Shown here piece after piece: positions 41,201 through 48,179 of a stretch of DNA of 64,000 bases (position 1 is the first letter of the stretch; each line of letters opens with the position of its first letter). A model generated the notes under the pieces. The model searched no databases. It was not told the DNA's origin and saw only the letters and a program-made list of their open reading frames with translations. The DNA comes from Gordionus sp. m RMFG-2023 (Eukaryota; Nematomorpha; Gordioida; Chordodea; Parachordodidae), in assembly GCF_954871325.1 (NCBI RefSeq), contig NC_088775.1:68983561-69047560 (forward strand). The letters are read 5' to 3'. Made by a program: the position numbers and the translations under genes.

Positions 41201-44200
41201 GTTCGACAAAAAATTCAAATAGAAATTTTTAGACACAATTATGGTTCCTTTTTGGGGACTCAATTATAGAATTTTATTTTTAATTATATAGATATAAATT
41301 TATAAATTATAATATTTTTAATTAGGTTTTATGTAGATATATATATATAAAGAAATAAAAATAAATACTTAAAACAGAAAAAAAAAATCAATAAAATATA
41401 TTAATAAAGCCTTATTAAATAGTTTAGTATAAGTTTCAGAATTAGTGTTTCCAAAAGCTTGGCTCACTTCACTCTTAGAGCGTGATGTCATAGTATTCAT
41501 TTTTATAACTCATTTTCTTTTCGTTGTTCTCATATATGAGTGAGGAATTAAAAGTACTAGGCAGGCCTTATATTATCACACGCCAGATAGTTTTTTATAT
41601 TTTAGCTCTATGTCTATTTTGGAAATTTTCTTTTTTCTTTATACTGTCTACCAAACGGATTAAATTAATATACAATTATGATCTAAACTTGATAAAATTT
41701 ACTGAATAAATGCTTCCAGTCACTTTTTAATCTTAAGGTTGGTCAAAATTTTGTTACTAATAATTTTTTCCTTTATACTGGCTATACTGGTTAGAGTCAG
41801 ACATTAATAAATCACAAAACATTGCCATATTTTAGAATTAGGGCTTGTTTAGTCAACTTTAACGGACATTATATAAAGATCACCGAATATAAGAACTTTT
41901 TATAGTAAGGACCCGGCCAAAGGTCGGGCCAAACGGGGTTTAATAAATTTTACCCCCCCCCCCCTCCCCCTCCCTCATTTAATAAACCTGGCTATGCGTG
42001 AGTATACTCTAAACATAATCGAATTAATCTCTCGTAAATTTAAATTTATTACTTAACAACCACCTTCTTAGATGATTTAAAATACAGAGGTTCCAAATCC
42101 TCACGTGAGAATTCCGGATCTTCATTCTAGAATAAGTTATAACATATAGATGTTGTTGAAAAAGTTTAACTATTATAATTAGATAGCAAATCTTATATTG
42201 CACATTTTTTATTGTGTCTTCATCTTTCTTAAACATAAATAAAAAATATTAACAGCAAACCTTTTATTTTCATTACTTGTGAGAGTCATTTGTTATTTTC
42301 ATAAATGTGTTATTCTTTCAATTTAAATCATTTTTGAACGCTTTTAAAAAATTTAAAAATCTGATTTTACCTGAAATATATTTTTTCGTTTAGAATTTCT
42401 ATCCTACGAATCTCAACCAATTTTGTAGTTAAGTTTTGAGTCATTTATAATTTGTATTAAAAATCTATTATACTGATATAAATTATATTAATCATATTTT
42501 TTAAATTTAAATAAACCACTCAAAAAATGATTTAAATTCGAAATAATAACCAATTTAAAAACTCATTAAATGCTTACAAAGACATACATTATTTTAAGTT
42601 TATAATAATAAAATTTATTTTAATATTATTCACAGGTGAAGCGATTGATTATATGGTGAGTCATTTTTATATTAATTAATGAAAACTCTAGGGAGTTATT
42701 ATAAATTATTTCAATTATTTTAGCATTGGCAAATAGGTCTTAGCAGAAGATTCAGGGCATTAAAATTATGGTGTGTGCTTAGGTCATTTGGTGTCTCTGG
42801 AATTCAAAAACATATTAGACGAGTAAATCAATCTTAGAAAAATTTTAATTTTAATTATAATTCTAAGATTTATTTATTTATATTTAAAAAATGTTATAAT
42901 AATGAGTTAGTAATTTTGTGAAAATAAAGGAAAAATTTTATCATTATTAATTATTTTAATTTAATCATTAAATAAATAATATCTTAATATTGGGCCTTAT
43001 AGCGGTCATATTTTTTCAGCCCGGCACTGTCCAAGAAAAATTTTTTAAATTTTGTTTAATCTATCAAGGCGGAGTATTTTAGGACGAGTTCGATATTCTA
43101 TTTTGGAAATATCGTTTTTTACGGGATTGTTGAAAAAACATGGTATTTTAACTAAATTAAATATTTTGAACGCTGAAAGAATATCAAAGATTTTGTCCAA
43201 TCTGGTCCTAATAAAAATTTTAAAATCAAGGTGAAATTTGACTGAGCTTGAGAGAATGTCTTGAGTCTAACCGACTCAATTTAGTGTAAAGATCTGTGCA
43301 GGGCTTTACTTATTAATAAAATAATTTTTCTTTTATGTTAAGAACGACTATATTCTAAATTTTTTAATCATTCAAAATAAGATCTTTCTTTTATTATAAT
43401 CAAGGGTGTGGAGCTGGCTAAATTAATGGAATCATTGGTTATATCGAATCCTAATTTCCAAATTCCTGCCAAAAGACATTTAGGAATGATTGTATTTCGA
43501 TTGAAAGTAATCTAAGAAATTATCTAAAGTCCTATTGCATTTCAATAAACAATTTATTTTATAAACTGTATCTTAAAAAATACGTATATAGGGCGAAAAT
43601 GAATTGACCGAAACGCTTTTAAAATCTCTAAACTATTCGGGACAAATACATATGGTACCAGCATCACTCAAAGGAACATACATAATAAGATTTACTGTAA
43701 CTTCCCAATATACTACTGAAGAAGATATTAGGAGAGATTGGAATATAATTGCGATAGCAGCGCGGGAGGTAGTCTTGAAATTGGGAGGCCTGTGGATAGA
43801 AGAGATCGAAGACGAAGTCGAAGTTGATATAAGCGAGGATGAATCAGGCATAGGGGATGACATAAATAAAGATGCTTCGATGGATAAAACATCGTTGGAG
43901 ACCATAGAATCAGAAGCGCAGGATAAAGGACAATATTCTTCATCTCCTTCCTCCTCTTTTTCCGCTCAAAAAGACATCATTATAACGAAACCTTTTGACA
44001 AAAAATTAAGTTATATTAAAGATGATTCCTTGGAAACCGTCATGGATTTGGGAAAAAGGGCGAAAAAGAAAAAAATGATCCCTCGCAAACAAATGAGTGT
44101 CATTTTTGATCCTAGAGCTTCTGCAAAAAGACGAGCAACGGCAGCTAGTTACCTTTTAGAAGAAAACGAAACATTCGATGGTAAAAAAGAAAAGCTGAAT

Positions 44201-46174
44201 AGGATAAATATAAATGATAGACGAGGTAGCAATTTTGGTGTTAGTTTGCTGCTAAGTAACACCCCTCACTCTCCCCAATTTATAAATGGTAGTTATGCAG
44301 CAATATTCGAAAATCCAAAGGTGGTCAATGATATAGCTAGTCATTTGAGACGATTGCAAAGTGAATACTCGCCTTGGAGACAGGTATATCAAAATATAAT
44401 TTTTTAAAATTAAAAATAATATTTTATTGCCTTAAAAAAGGGTCCTCCACCTACAAAGGTTTCACTGATAACTAACTCTGTCGAGGAAATGAACATATGC
44501 GGAAATGATAATGAAACGAATAAGGTTTATGAAAATAAATCTGAATATGAAGAGACAAAAAAAGTTGAGGGAGATATATTATATAAAAGGATATCAATAA
44601 AACCAGATTCAAGTGGCATATTTAAAAAAGCAATCGCTAATTTATTTGATGAAGATAAAAGACAAGACAGTTCGTTGACTACAAAGCAGAAAAGATTTAA
44701 AAACAGACAATTATCACTAGATTCTAGATTAAATTTTTATTCCAGGGCCATAAACGATATTTCGGCAGCAGCCGATGCCGTAAAAATGGAGCAAAATGAA
44801 AGCAAAAAGTTCCAAATGAAACAAGAAAAATTATTCTTGAATAAAACTCCGGAAGAGTCTGAAGAAGTTGAGACGGATAATATGGTAGAGATGGAAAACG
44901 ATAAAGTAAATTTATCAAGCAGTATTTTAGCTCTTGATAGAAAGGATATAATGAAAGGCCAAAAAATGGCCTCAGAAATTGTACCATTTGATACTAGATC
45001 TAGCCTCATTAAAAGTGATAGTATCAGTAATATAGGCAGAGATTCAAACGCATCCATAAGAAGGAGACGTAGAATAATCGATATTCCTTTCATTGTACCT
45101 CCGATATCCTCCGGTGGTGTCAAAAATTTTAGAAAAGACAGAAATTTGGTCACACAAGAATCTCTATATATTGATGATGACTCACTCACAGGTCGCAACG
45201 AAGTGGGAATACAAGTTGAAGAAAATATGCTTCCATTCGAAGACCAGCCCTACTCGTCGCATTTCATAACATCGCCATTTTTCATGGGCAAATTAGACGA
45301 ATTACAGATAAGCGATCAAATTGAGAACCCGAACGATAAAACAAGTGAGGCCAATATCTCATGGGTAAAGATCAAGCAAAATGTTATTCCATATGACAAC
45401 ATGGAGGACGATAAAATTAGCGATAACACCATAGGTGATTGCATATCCAAAACAATCGAAGATAATAACATTGTTCATGCCATGACTAATAACTTGTTGA
45501 ATAAAGAGAATGAAGCTTACGGAAACCAAAACATGAACAATAATAACAACGCAAGATTGTGTGACTTGAATAAAACTAATAATCGAATCTCTATCAATAG
45601 CAAATCAATGTCCATGCACGTTTACGATACTCAAGATGACGCACCTTATATTTCTAAAGATATGTTTTTGTTAGGTAAATCTATTCAAATATCTGATGTT
45701 AAGGGTAATGCACTTCAATCAAACTATGAGACAAGCTTTAAAAAAAGCAAAAAATTGACAAGCAGACCAATAATTCTTCAAAACATTTTTAGTAAATTAA
45801 TGGGATTTATATCGCTAGATAGCATTTTCAAACAGAATATTATCAAATCTGATGCGGAAATTTCACCAAAGAACGATTCTCATTCAAAGAATAAGATTAA
45901 ACATACTATAAATTGTGCAAATAAGCCATTTTTAAACACTTACCTAAATAAAAATAGTGAAAATCAATTAGTTTATATAAGAAATTATGATGATAAGGTA
46001 TTAGAACCTCTTCCATGCACATCATTTTATTCCAACAAGTCAAATACTTGCAAATATATTTCGAACACATGCAATATCAAATGTATCAGTTGTGGGCAGA
46101 AAAATCGTTATAAGCTTAGATTTTATTTTGGAAAAATAAATAAAAATTTCAAAGCATCGGCATTATCAATTTAA
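26052..46174 (+). CDS. HDC: Histidine decarboxylase, 13 exons seen, 5' exon missing
   Basis: PLP-dependent group II decarboxylase that converts L-histidine to histamine in the cytosol. Exons: 26052-26224, 26408-26521, 27078-27200, 27340-27474, 27696-27839, 27912-27978, 32310-32472, 33164-33234, 42636-42655, 42724-42822, 43405-43506, 43592-44383, 44441-46174. All junctions are GT..AG and all phases agree, giving 1244 residues with no stop. Counted from the first complete codon, positions sit 11 below human HDC: His183 (stacks on PLP), Asp262 in HIDAAYAG, Lys294 in NPSKW (Schiff base), loop Tyr323, and Ser343 in LSRRF, where DOPA and tyrosine decarboxylases have Gly. The core ends near residue 470. 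A ~774-residue acidic, Ser/Asn-rich tail follows, with no domain I recognise; human HDC is 662 residues in all. The first coding exon (about 11 residues, phase-1 junction as inferred from human HDC) lies upstream and was not found. The gene looks functional. Introns of 4.3 and 9.4 kb hold transposons. Confidence 0.94.
26408..26521 (+). CDS. HDC: HDC exon B (residues 58-95)
   Basis: Thirty-eight codons, phase 0 at both ends. They encode [14 protein letters not shown] and [17 protein letters not shown], the strongly conserved segment that lines the substrate pocket in group II decarboxylases. The acceptor is TATATAG and the donor GTAATC. Confidence 0.95.
26565..26915. mobile_element. Short inverted-repeat element, copy 2, in an HDC intron
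   Basis: Same family as 17454-17820. Tips CATGTGGGTATCCAGG and, on the other strand, CATAGGCATAACTAAATTTG. A run of about twelve G lies near the right end (26837-26848). It makes up most of the 556-bp intron between exons B and C. Confidence 0.5.
27078..27200 (+). CDS. HDC: HDC exon C (residues 96-136)
   Basis: Forty-one codons, phase 0. Encodes [10 protein letters not shown], then the linker [16 protein letters not shown] and the glycine turn GGGVIQ that precedes the PLP phosphate-binding residues. The preceding 556-bp intron holds a short inverted-repeat element (26565-26915). Confidence 0.95.
27340..27474 (+). CDS. HDC: HDC exon D (residues 137-181)
   Basis: Forty-five codons, phase 0. 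Encodes [15 protein letters not shown], whose Ser/Thr residues hold the PLP phosphate in this family, then a variable loop, then RLIAYCSDQ. Flanking introns are 139 and 221 bp. Confidence 0.95.
27696..27839 (+). CDS. HDC: HDC exon E (residues 182-229)
   Basis: Forty-eight codons, phase 0. Opens with [13 protein letters not shown]; His183 is the residue that stacks on the PLP ring (human His194). Ends at GYIPFY before the donor GTATGA. Confidence 0.95.
27912..27978 (+). CDS. HDC: HDC exon F (residues 230-252)
   Basis: Encodes [20 protein letters not shown] and splits the Cys codon of GPIC across the next intron (phase 1, donor GTTAAG). Residue 230 is Leu where human HDC has Val. The 72-bp intron before it is short; the 4331-bp intron after it carries two nested hAT elements. 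Confidence 0.93.
29162..29401 (-). pseudogene. hAT dimerisation domain, C-terminal piece
   Basis: Reads [27 protein letters not shown] then [20 protein letters not shown], the conserved C-terminal block of hAT transposases. The run breaks just after AFSR and continues in another frame with [10 protein letters not shown] and [10 protein letters not shown] to about 29020. It sits 84 bp after the DNA-binding piece, in place of roughly 250 missing core residues. Confidence 0.85.
29485..29912 (-). pseudogene. Hermes-like transposase, zinc finger end and DNA-binding domain
   Basis: Reads TNQLKRHKC (end of a BED finger) and later [15 protein letters not shown] and [11 protein letters not shown], the signature of the Hermes-type DNA-binding domain. 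About 140 codons open. The first half of the finger ([15 protein letters not shown]) lies upstream at about 30056-29980 in another frame, perhaps across a small intron. No catalytic core follows. Confidence 0.75.
32310..32472 (+). CDS. HDC: HDC exon G, active-site lysine (residues 252-306)
   Basis: Starts with the last two bases of Cys252 and ends two bases into Trp306. Carries Asp262 ([11 protein letters not shown]), which binds the PLP pyridine nitrogen, and Lys294 in [13 protein letters not shown], which forms the internal aldimine. Ser before Lys fits HDC and invertebrate tyrosine decarboxylase; mammalian DOPA decarboxylase has His. Confidence 0.96.
33164..33234 (+). CDS. HDC: HDC exon H, catalytic loop (residues 306-330)
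   Basis: Completes Trp306 and encodes [19 protein letters not shown]. Tyr323 is the flexible-loop tyrosine (human Tyr334) needed for clean decarboxylation. Ends one base into Gly330; the next intron is 9401 bp. Confidence 0.94.
33235..34108. other. Start of the 9.4-kb HDC intron, C-run
   Basis: AT-rich intron DNA. A GGGGCGTAGGCATGGGGAGG stretch at about 33757 runs into a tract of nearly 20 C (33801-33820). It resembles the end of a short element with no visible partner. Confidence 0.4.
34109..37150 (-). mobile_element. BED-type hAT relic in the HDC intron
   Basis: The left tip AGTGCTGTAAACGTTACTAC and GTTACTTTT blocks face AGTAACG and GTTACC blocks at 37040-37150, a common hAT end design. 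Minus-strand remnants in order: start and BED finger near 36890-36730 ([13 protein letters not shown], then SLCKCKLC, then [10 protein letters not shown]), core pieces near 35520-35090 ([37 protein letters not shown]), later pieces near 34620. Many stops and frame changes: long dead. Exact right end unclear. Confidence 0.65.
38523..38924 (+). pseudogene. LINE protein, N-terminal zinc-finger-like part
   Basis: 133 codons. Begins [10 protein letters not shown] and has [14 protein letters not shown], a C..C...H...C pattern seen at the N-terminus of this LINE family. [20 protein letters not shown] and [19 protein letters not shown] follow, matching the helical linker before the polymerase. The frame stops at 38922-38924, upstream of the RT segment. 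Confidence 0.6.
39038..39598 (+). pseudogene. LINE reverse transcriptase, fingers
   Basis: 187 codons. [17 protein letters not shown] and [20 protein letters not shown] are the conserved finger motifs, followed by [21 protein letters not shown] frameshift at about 39580 moves the continuing sequence into the next frame. Confidence 0.85.
39580..40425 (+). pseudogene. LINE reverse transcriptase, palm and thumb
   Basis: Motif A is [12 protein letters not shown] with its catalytic Asp. A TAG stop at 39757-39759 stands just before motif B ([13 protein letters not shown]). Motif C reads [11 protein letters not shown]: the second catalytic Asp is Tyr, so the polymerase would be inactive even without the stop. 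The thumb follows ([19 protein letters not shown], then [17 protein letters not shown] sequence) to a stop at 40423-40425. Confidence 0.85.
40610..41269 (+). pseudogene. LINE C-terminal CCHC knuckle and endonuclease
   Basis: One frame from about 40628 to the TAG at 41267. [20 protein letters not shown] leads to [18 protein letters not shown] (C-x2-C-x9-H-x3-C), then [15 protein letters not shown] and DYTCV, the PD...D signature of restriction-like endonucleases. Three internal stops are seen, two of them TGA (after FSQG and after GKSLI, where relatives have Trp before the Asp). Confidence 0.7.
41880..42635. other. End of the 9.4-kb HDC intron
   Basis: A C-run (41943-41956) followed by AACCTGGCTATGCGTGAG resembles the tip of the short element family at 17454 read on the other strand. 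Otherwise AT-rich with nothing recognised. Confidence 0.35.
42636..42655 (+). CDS. HDC: HDC exon I, 20-nt microexon (residues 330-336)
   Basis: Twenty bases between CACAG and GTGAGT. They complete Gly330 and encode EAIDYM, aligning to human VATDFM directly before HWQI. Without it the flanking exons do not join in frame. It lies after the 9.4-kb intron and 68 bp before the next exon. Confidence 0.85.
42724..42822 (+). CDS. HDC: HDC exon J, specificity serine (residues 337-369)
   Basis: Thirty-three codons, phase 0. Encodes [16 protein letters not shown] then [17 protein letters not shown]. Ser343 equals human HDC Ser354; DOPA decarboxylase has Gly there (PLGRRF). This is the best single argument for histidine as substrate. 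Confidence 0.95.
43405..43506 (+). CDS. HDC: HDC exon K (residues 370-403)
   Basis: Thirty-four codons, phase 0. [12 protein letters not shown] and [15 protein letters not shown] match the C-terminal subdomain of [11 protein letters not shown] is closer to HDC than to DOPA decarboxylase. The preceding 582-bp intron holds a GC-rich scrap near 42990 that resembles the hAT ends elsewhere. Confidence 0.95.
43592..44383 (+). CDS. HDC: HDC exon L, end of core and start of tail (residues 404-667)
   Basis: Begins [13 protein letters not shown] and reaches the end of the fold at [20 protein letters not shown] (residues 434-453), an HDC-like match. From about residue 471 the sequence becomes acidic ([17 protein letters not shown]), then Ser-rich (SSSPSSSFS), then has a basic stretch ([12 protein letters not shown], near residues 553-560) followed by [20 protein letters not shown], the tail segment that looks most likely to be conserved. 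It ends at SPWRQ before the donor GTATATC. Reading through that donor gives eight more codons to a stop at 44407. Confidence 0.93.
44441..46174 (+). CDS. HDC: HDC exon M, long tail (residues 668-1244)
   Basis: Open from the AG acceptor to the stop, 577 residues, in frame with exon L across a 57-bp intron. The content is polar and low in complexity: acidic stretches, an [17 protein letters not shown] segment (a possible nuclear-localisation or processing site, inferred only from its charge), an Asn run near residue 1018, and a Cys-rich end with CISCGQ. No membrane segment and no known domain. The long open frame in AT-rich DNA (TAA and TAG frequent by chance) argues that it is translated. Confidence 0.88.
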   Translation, partial: GPPPTKVSLITNSVEEMNICGNDNETNKVYENKSEYEETKKVEGDILYKRISIKPDSSGIFKKAIANLFDEDKRQDSSLTTKQKRFKNRQLSLDSRLNFYSRAINDISAAADAVKMEQNESKKFQMKQEKLFLNKTPEESEEVETDNMVEMENDKVNLSSSILALDRKDIMKGQKMASEIVPFDTRSSLIKSDSISNIGRDSNASIRRRRRIIDIPFIVPPISSGGVKNFRKDRNLVTQESLYIDDDSLTGRNEVGIQVEENMLPFEDQPYSSHFITSPFFMGKLDELQISDQIENPNDKTSEANISWVKIKQNVIPYDNMEDDKISDNTIGDCISKTIEDNNIVHAMTNNLLNKENEAYGNQNMNNNNNARLCDLNKTNNRISINSKSMSMHVYDTQDDAPYISKDMFLLGKSIQISDVKGNALQSNYETSFKKSKKLTSRPIILQNIFSKLMGFISLDSIFKQNIIKSDAEISPKNDSHSKNKIKHTINCANKPFLNTYLNKNSENQLVYIRNYDDKVLEPLPCTSFYSNKSNTCKYISNTCNIKCISCGQKNRYKLRFYFGKINKNFKASALSI

Positions 46175-46684
46175 TATTTATTTATTGAATAGAATATTAT
46201 TTAATTGTAAAGTAAAGAATGTTAATATTATAAATATTTGATAATTTAACATAAATAACATAATTAGTTTAAGCTTTTATTTTAACCAATCTATAGATAA
46301 ATTTATTTTATTAACACAAATAGATATATAATTATATTTTACATGTTAGATATTTGATGAATTAATAAATGTTATTGTCTTGTAGTATATGAATATAAAG
46401 CCAGTGGCATTGATATCCGCTTGAAATTAAAAGGGCTGAAAATTTTTAATTTTTCATTAAATAAAAACTCAAAAAATTATAAGTGGCCAGGCCCCAAATT
46501 ATCATAAATATTTTTTAAAGAAATTAAAAAGAAAATTAGAAATGATAAAAAAAATAAAGAAAGATGCCACTAAACTGTAAAAATATATATTATAAAAGGG
46601 TACTCAAAAATAATAAGAAAATTGAAAGATGACATAGAAAAAGAAAATCAATAGAATAATAAATGACACAAAATTAAGAAATTG
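46175..46684. other. HDC 3' flank
   Basis: AT-rich, with the candidate poly(A) signal at 46364. No other gene seen. Confidence 0.45.
46364..46369 (+). promoter_or_regulatory. Candidate poly(A) signal for HDC
   Basis: First canonical AATAAA after the HDC stop, 190 bp downstream, followed by a T/G-rich stretch (TGTTATTGTCTTGTAG) of the kind that binds the cleavage factor. In AT-rich DNA such hexamers also arise by chance. Confidence 0.4.
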
Positions 46685-46769
46685 AGTGTACATACATAAA
46701 GTCCGCCATTTAAACGATCAATGGTGTTTACTACAGTCAACGACATATTGACTTCAATGTATGTACACT
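46685..46769. mobile_element. 85-bp hairpin, possible miniature element
   Basis: AGTGTACATACAT at the left and its exact complement at the right, extended imperfectly by AGTC/GACT. It ends two bases before the first base of the large hAT element, so that element landed at or beside its edge. Confidence 0.5.
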
Positions 46770-47233
46770 TTCAGGCGCGTACGCAGGAATTTGGTCTGCG
46801 AAGGATTAATAAAATTTTTTAAGAAATATTATTGTTAATTAAAAATACTAAGCATAAATTTATTAGGACTAATAGCTTTTCTAATACACAATTTTAAATT
46901 AATGTGAATTATAAAAAAATTATATATATAAACCAGCATTGAAAAACTATAAAATAAATGTGAATTATAAAAAATAAAGTGAATATAACCATAAATGACC
47001 CAAAATTGAAATTTGAATTTTTTGAGCCTTTAGAATATATAAAGTATAAAAAATTTAAATGTTGGAAATATAAATTAATTCACAAAAAGTTTCTTAGGAA
47101 TAATTGTATTTTGTATGTTTTGAGCTAATTTTTCAATTATCTATCCTTGCTTGGCGTTAAATGCCTATGAATATTCAAAAGATCCAAATCATTCAATCTA
47201 CTTTCAGAAGTTGTATTTCATAGGTATGTTCTC

Positions 47234-47588
47234 CAGAGACTTGCAGACCCGGCCCCGAGCTGGACCGTATTTTAATTTTTTTTAACATACCCGGGCCGGG
47301 CTCGAAATTTTTTTCTAAAAAACACCCGGGTTGGGCCTGAAATTTTTTTTAAAAAAAAAATCCGGGCCGAACTGTATATTTTAAAAGTAAATATTTGAAA
47401 TCTCCATTATTAACTATAAAAATAAAAAATAAATATAATTTATTTTAAAAAAATTTGGACCGGGCCTGAAAATTTTATTTTCAAAAAAGCCGGGTCTTGC
47501 CTCAAAATTTTTTAAAAAAACCCCGGACCGAAAAAATTTTTAAAAAATCTGGACCGTGCCCTGCAAATGGTACATCTGCATGGCTCTG
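47234..47588. mobile_element. GGCCCGG-type hAT-like element in the outer copy
   Basis: Ends CAGAGACTTGCAGACCC and, on the other strand, CAGAGCCATGCAGATGTACC. It stands at the same place as 56893-57220 in the inner copy and shows the same sequence inverted. Flanks ATGTTCTC and TTATTCTT agree at about 5 of 8 positions. Confidence 0.65.
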
Positions 47589-47922
47589 TTATTCTTCTTA
47601 AAAAAGAGAATGTTATCTCATTAGTTTACTAATGGGAAGAGTTGCTAATATATATATAACCATTTTAATACATTGGGAATATAATCTAAAATGTGTTTGA
47701 AATAATGCAACGCATCCATGCATTTTTTGGGACTGTATCAACCATAGTTGATCTTTTAATCATAGTTATTTAGCTAATAAGGCATCATAAAATATTTTAA
47801 CGTCTTCATGATAAAAATTTAACAAATATTTTTTTTTTATATCACCATCTGAAAAAGGTTGGAAAGGCTTTTGTGGAAGTAATATCTGCGAATTTGTAAG
47901 TGATGCATGATGAATTAAAAAC

Positions 47923-48179
47923 TAATCATTTGTATGAAAGGCAAACGTTTAATATTAAATTTTTATTTTATTATCACTATCTACACTGAAAATTTCAGTC
48001 TTATATACAATTTAAAAAATACATATTTACATATTAAAATATAATAAGTTTTTTAAAAGGTTATATAAATCTATTTCAAAAAACGAAAAAGAAAGAATTG
48101 CGACAAGGTCGTCCTTATATTTTATAAAAGTAAAAGAAAGAAAAATAAAGTTTTAATATTCACAATTTATATATTAACA
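47923..48179 (-). repeat. LTR of the Gypsy fossil (3' side)
   Basis: About 257 bp, nearly identical to 52524-52779. Read on the minus strand it starts TGTTAATATATAAATTG. It shares GACAAGGTCGTCC and AAGGCAAACGTTTAATATT with its partner. Confidence 0.9.

Larger units (their letters stand above)
38168..41390 (+). mobile_element. Non-LTR retrotransposon (LINE) with restriction-like endonuclease
   Basis: One protein coded on +, now in several frames: N-terminal zinc-finger-like segment, reverse transcriptase, thumb, then a CCHC knuckle and a PD-(D/E)XK endonuclease at the C-terminus. That order is typical of early-branching LINEs of the R2/NeSL/Hero kind, and the sequence belongs to a family common in invertebrates. 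The 3' end is an A-run near 41378-41390. The 5' end and target duplication were not resolved. Dead: a frameshift, several stops and an altered catalytic residue. Confidence 0.75.
37430..41870. repeat. Degenerate repeat family, copy 2, split by a LINE
   Basis: Pieces at 37430-38160 and 41400-41870 match 13100-14880 in the same order and orientation. The LINE occupies the gap, so it landed in this repeat. The repeat has no recognisable protein signature. Confidence 0.5.

Noticed and set aside
43633-43943. Overlapping genes on the minus strand of HDC exon L
   Set aside because: These are mirror frames of the acidic/serine-rich coding strand (Ser-rich shadows) with no independent support.
44737-45198. 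153-codon minus-strand gene inside HDC exon M
   Set aside because: Shadow of the biased coding strand; no known domain and no promoter or neighbouring exon.
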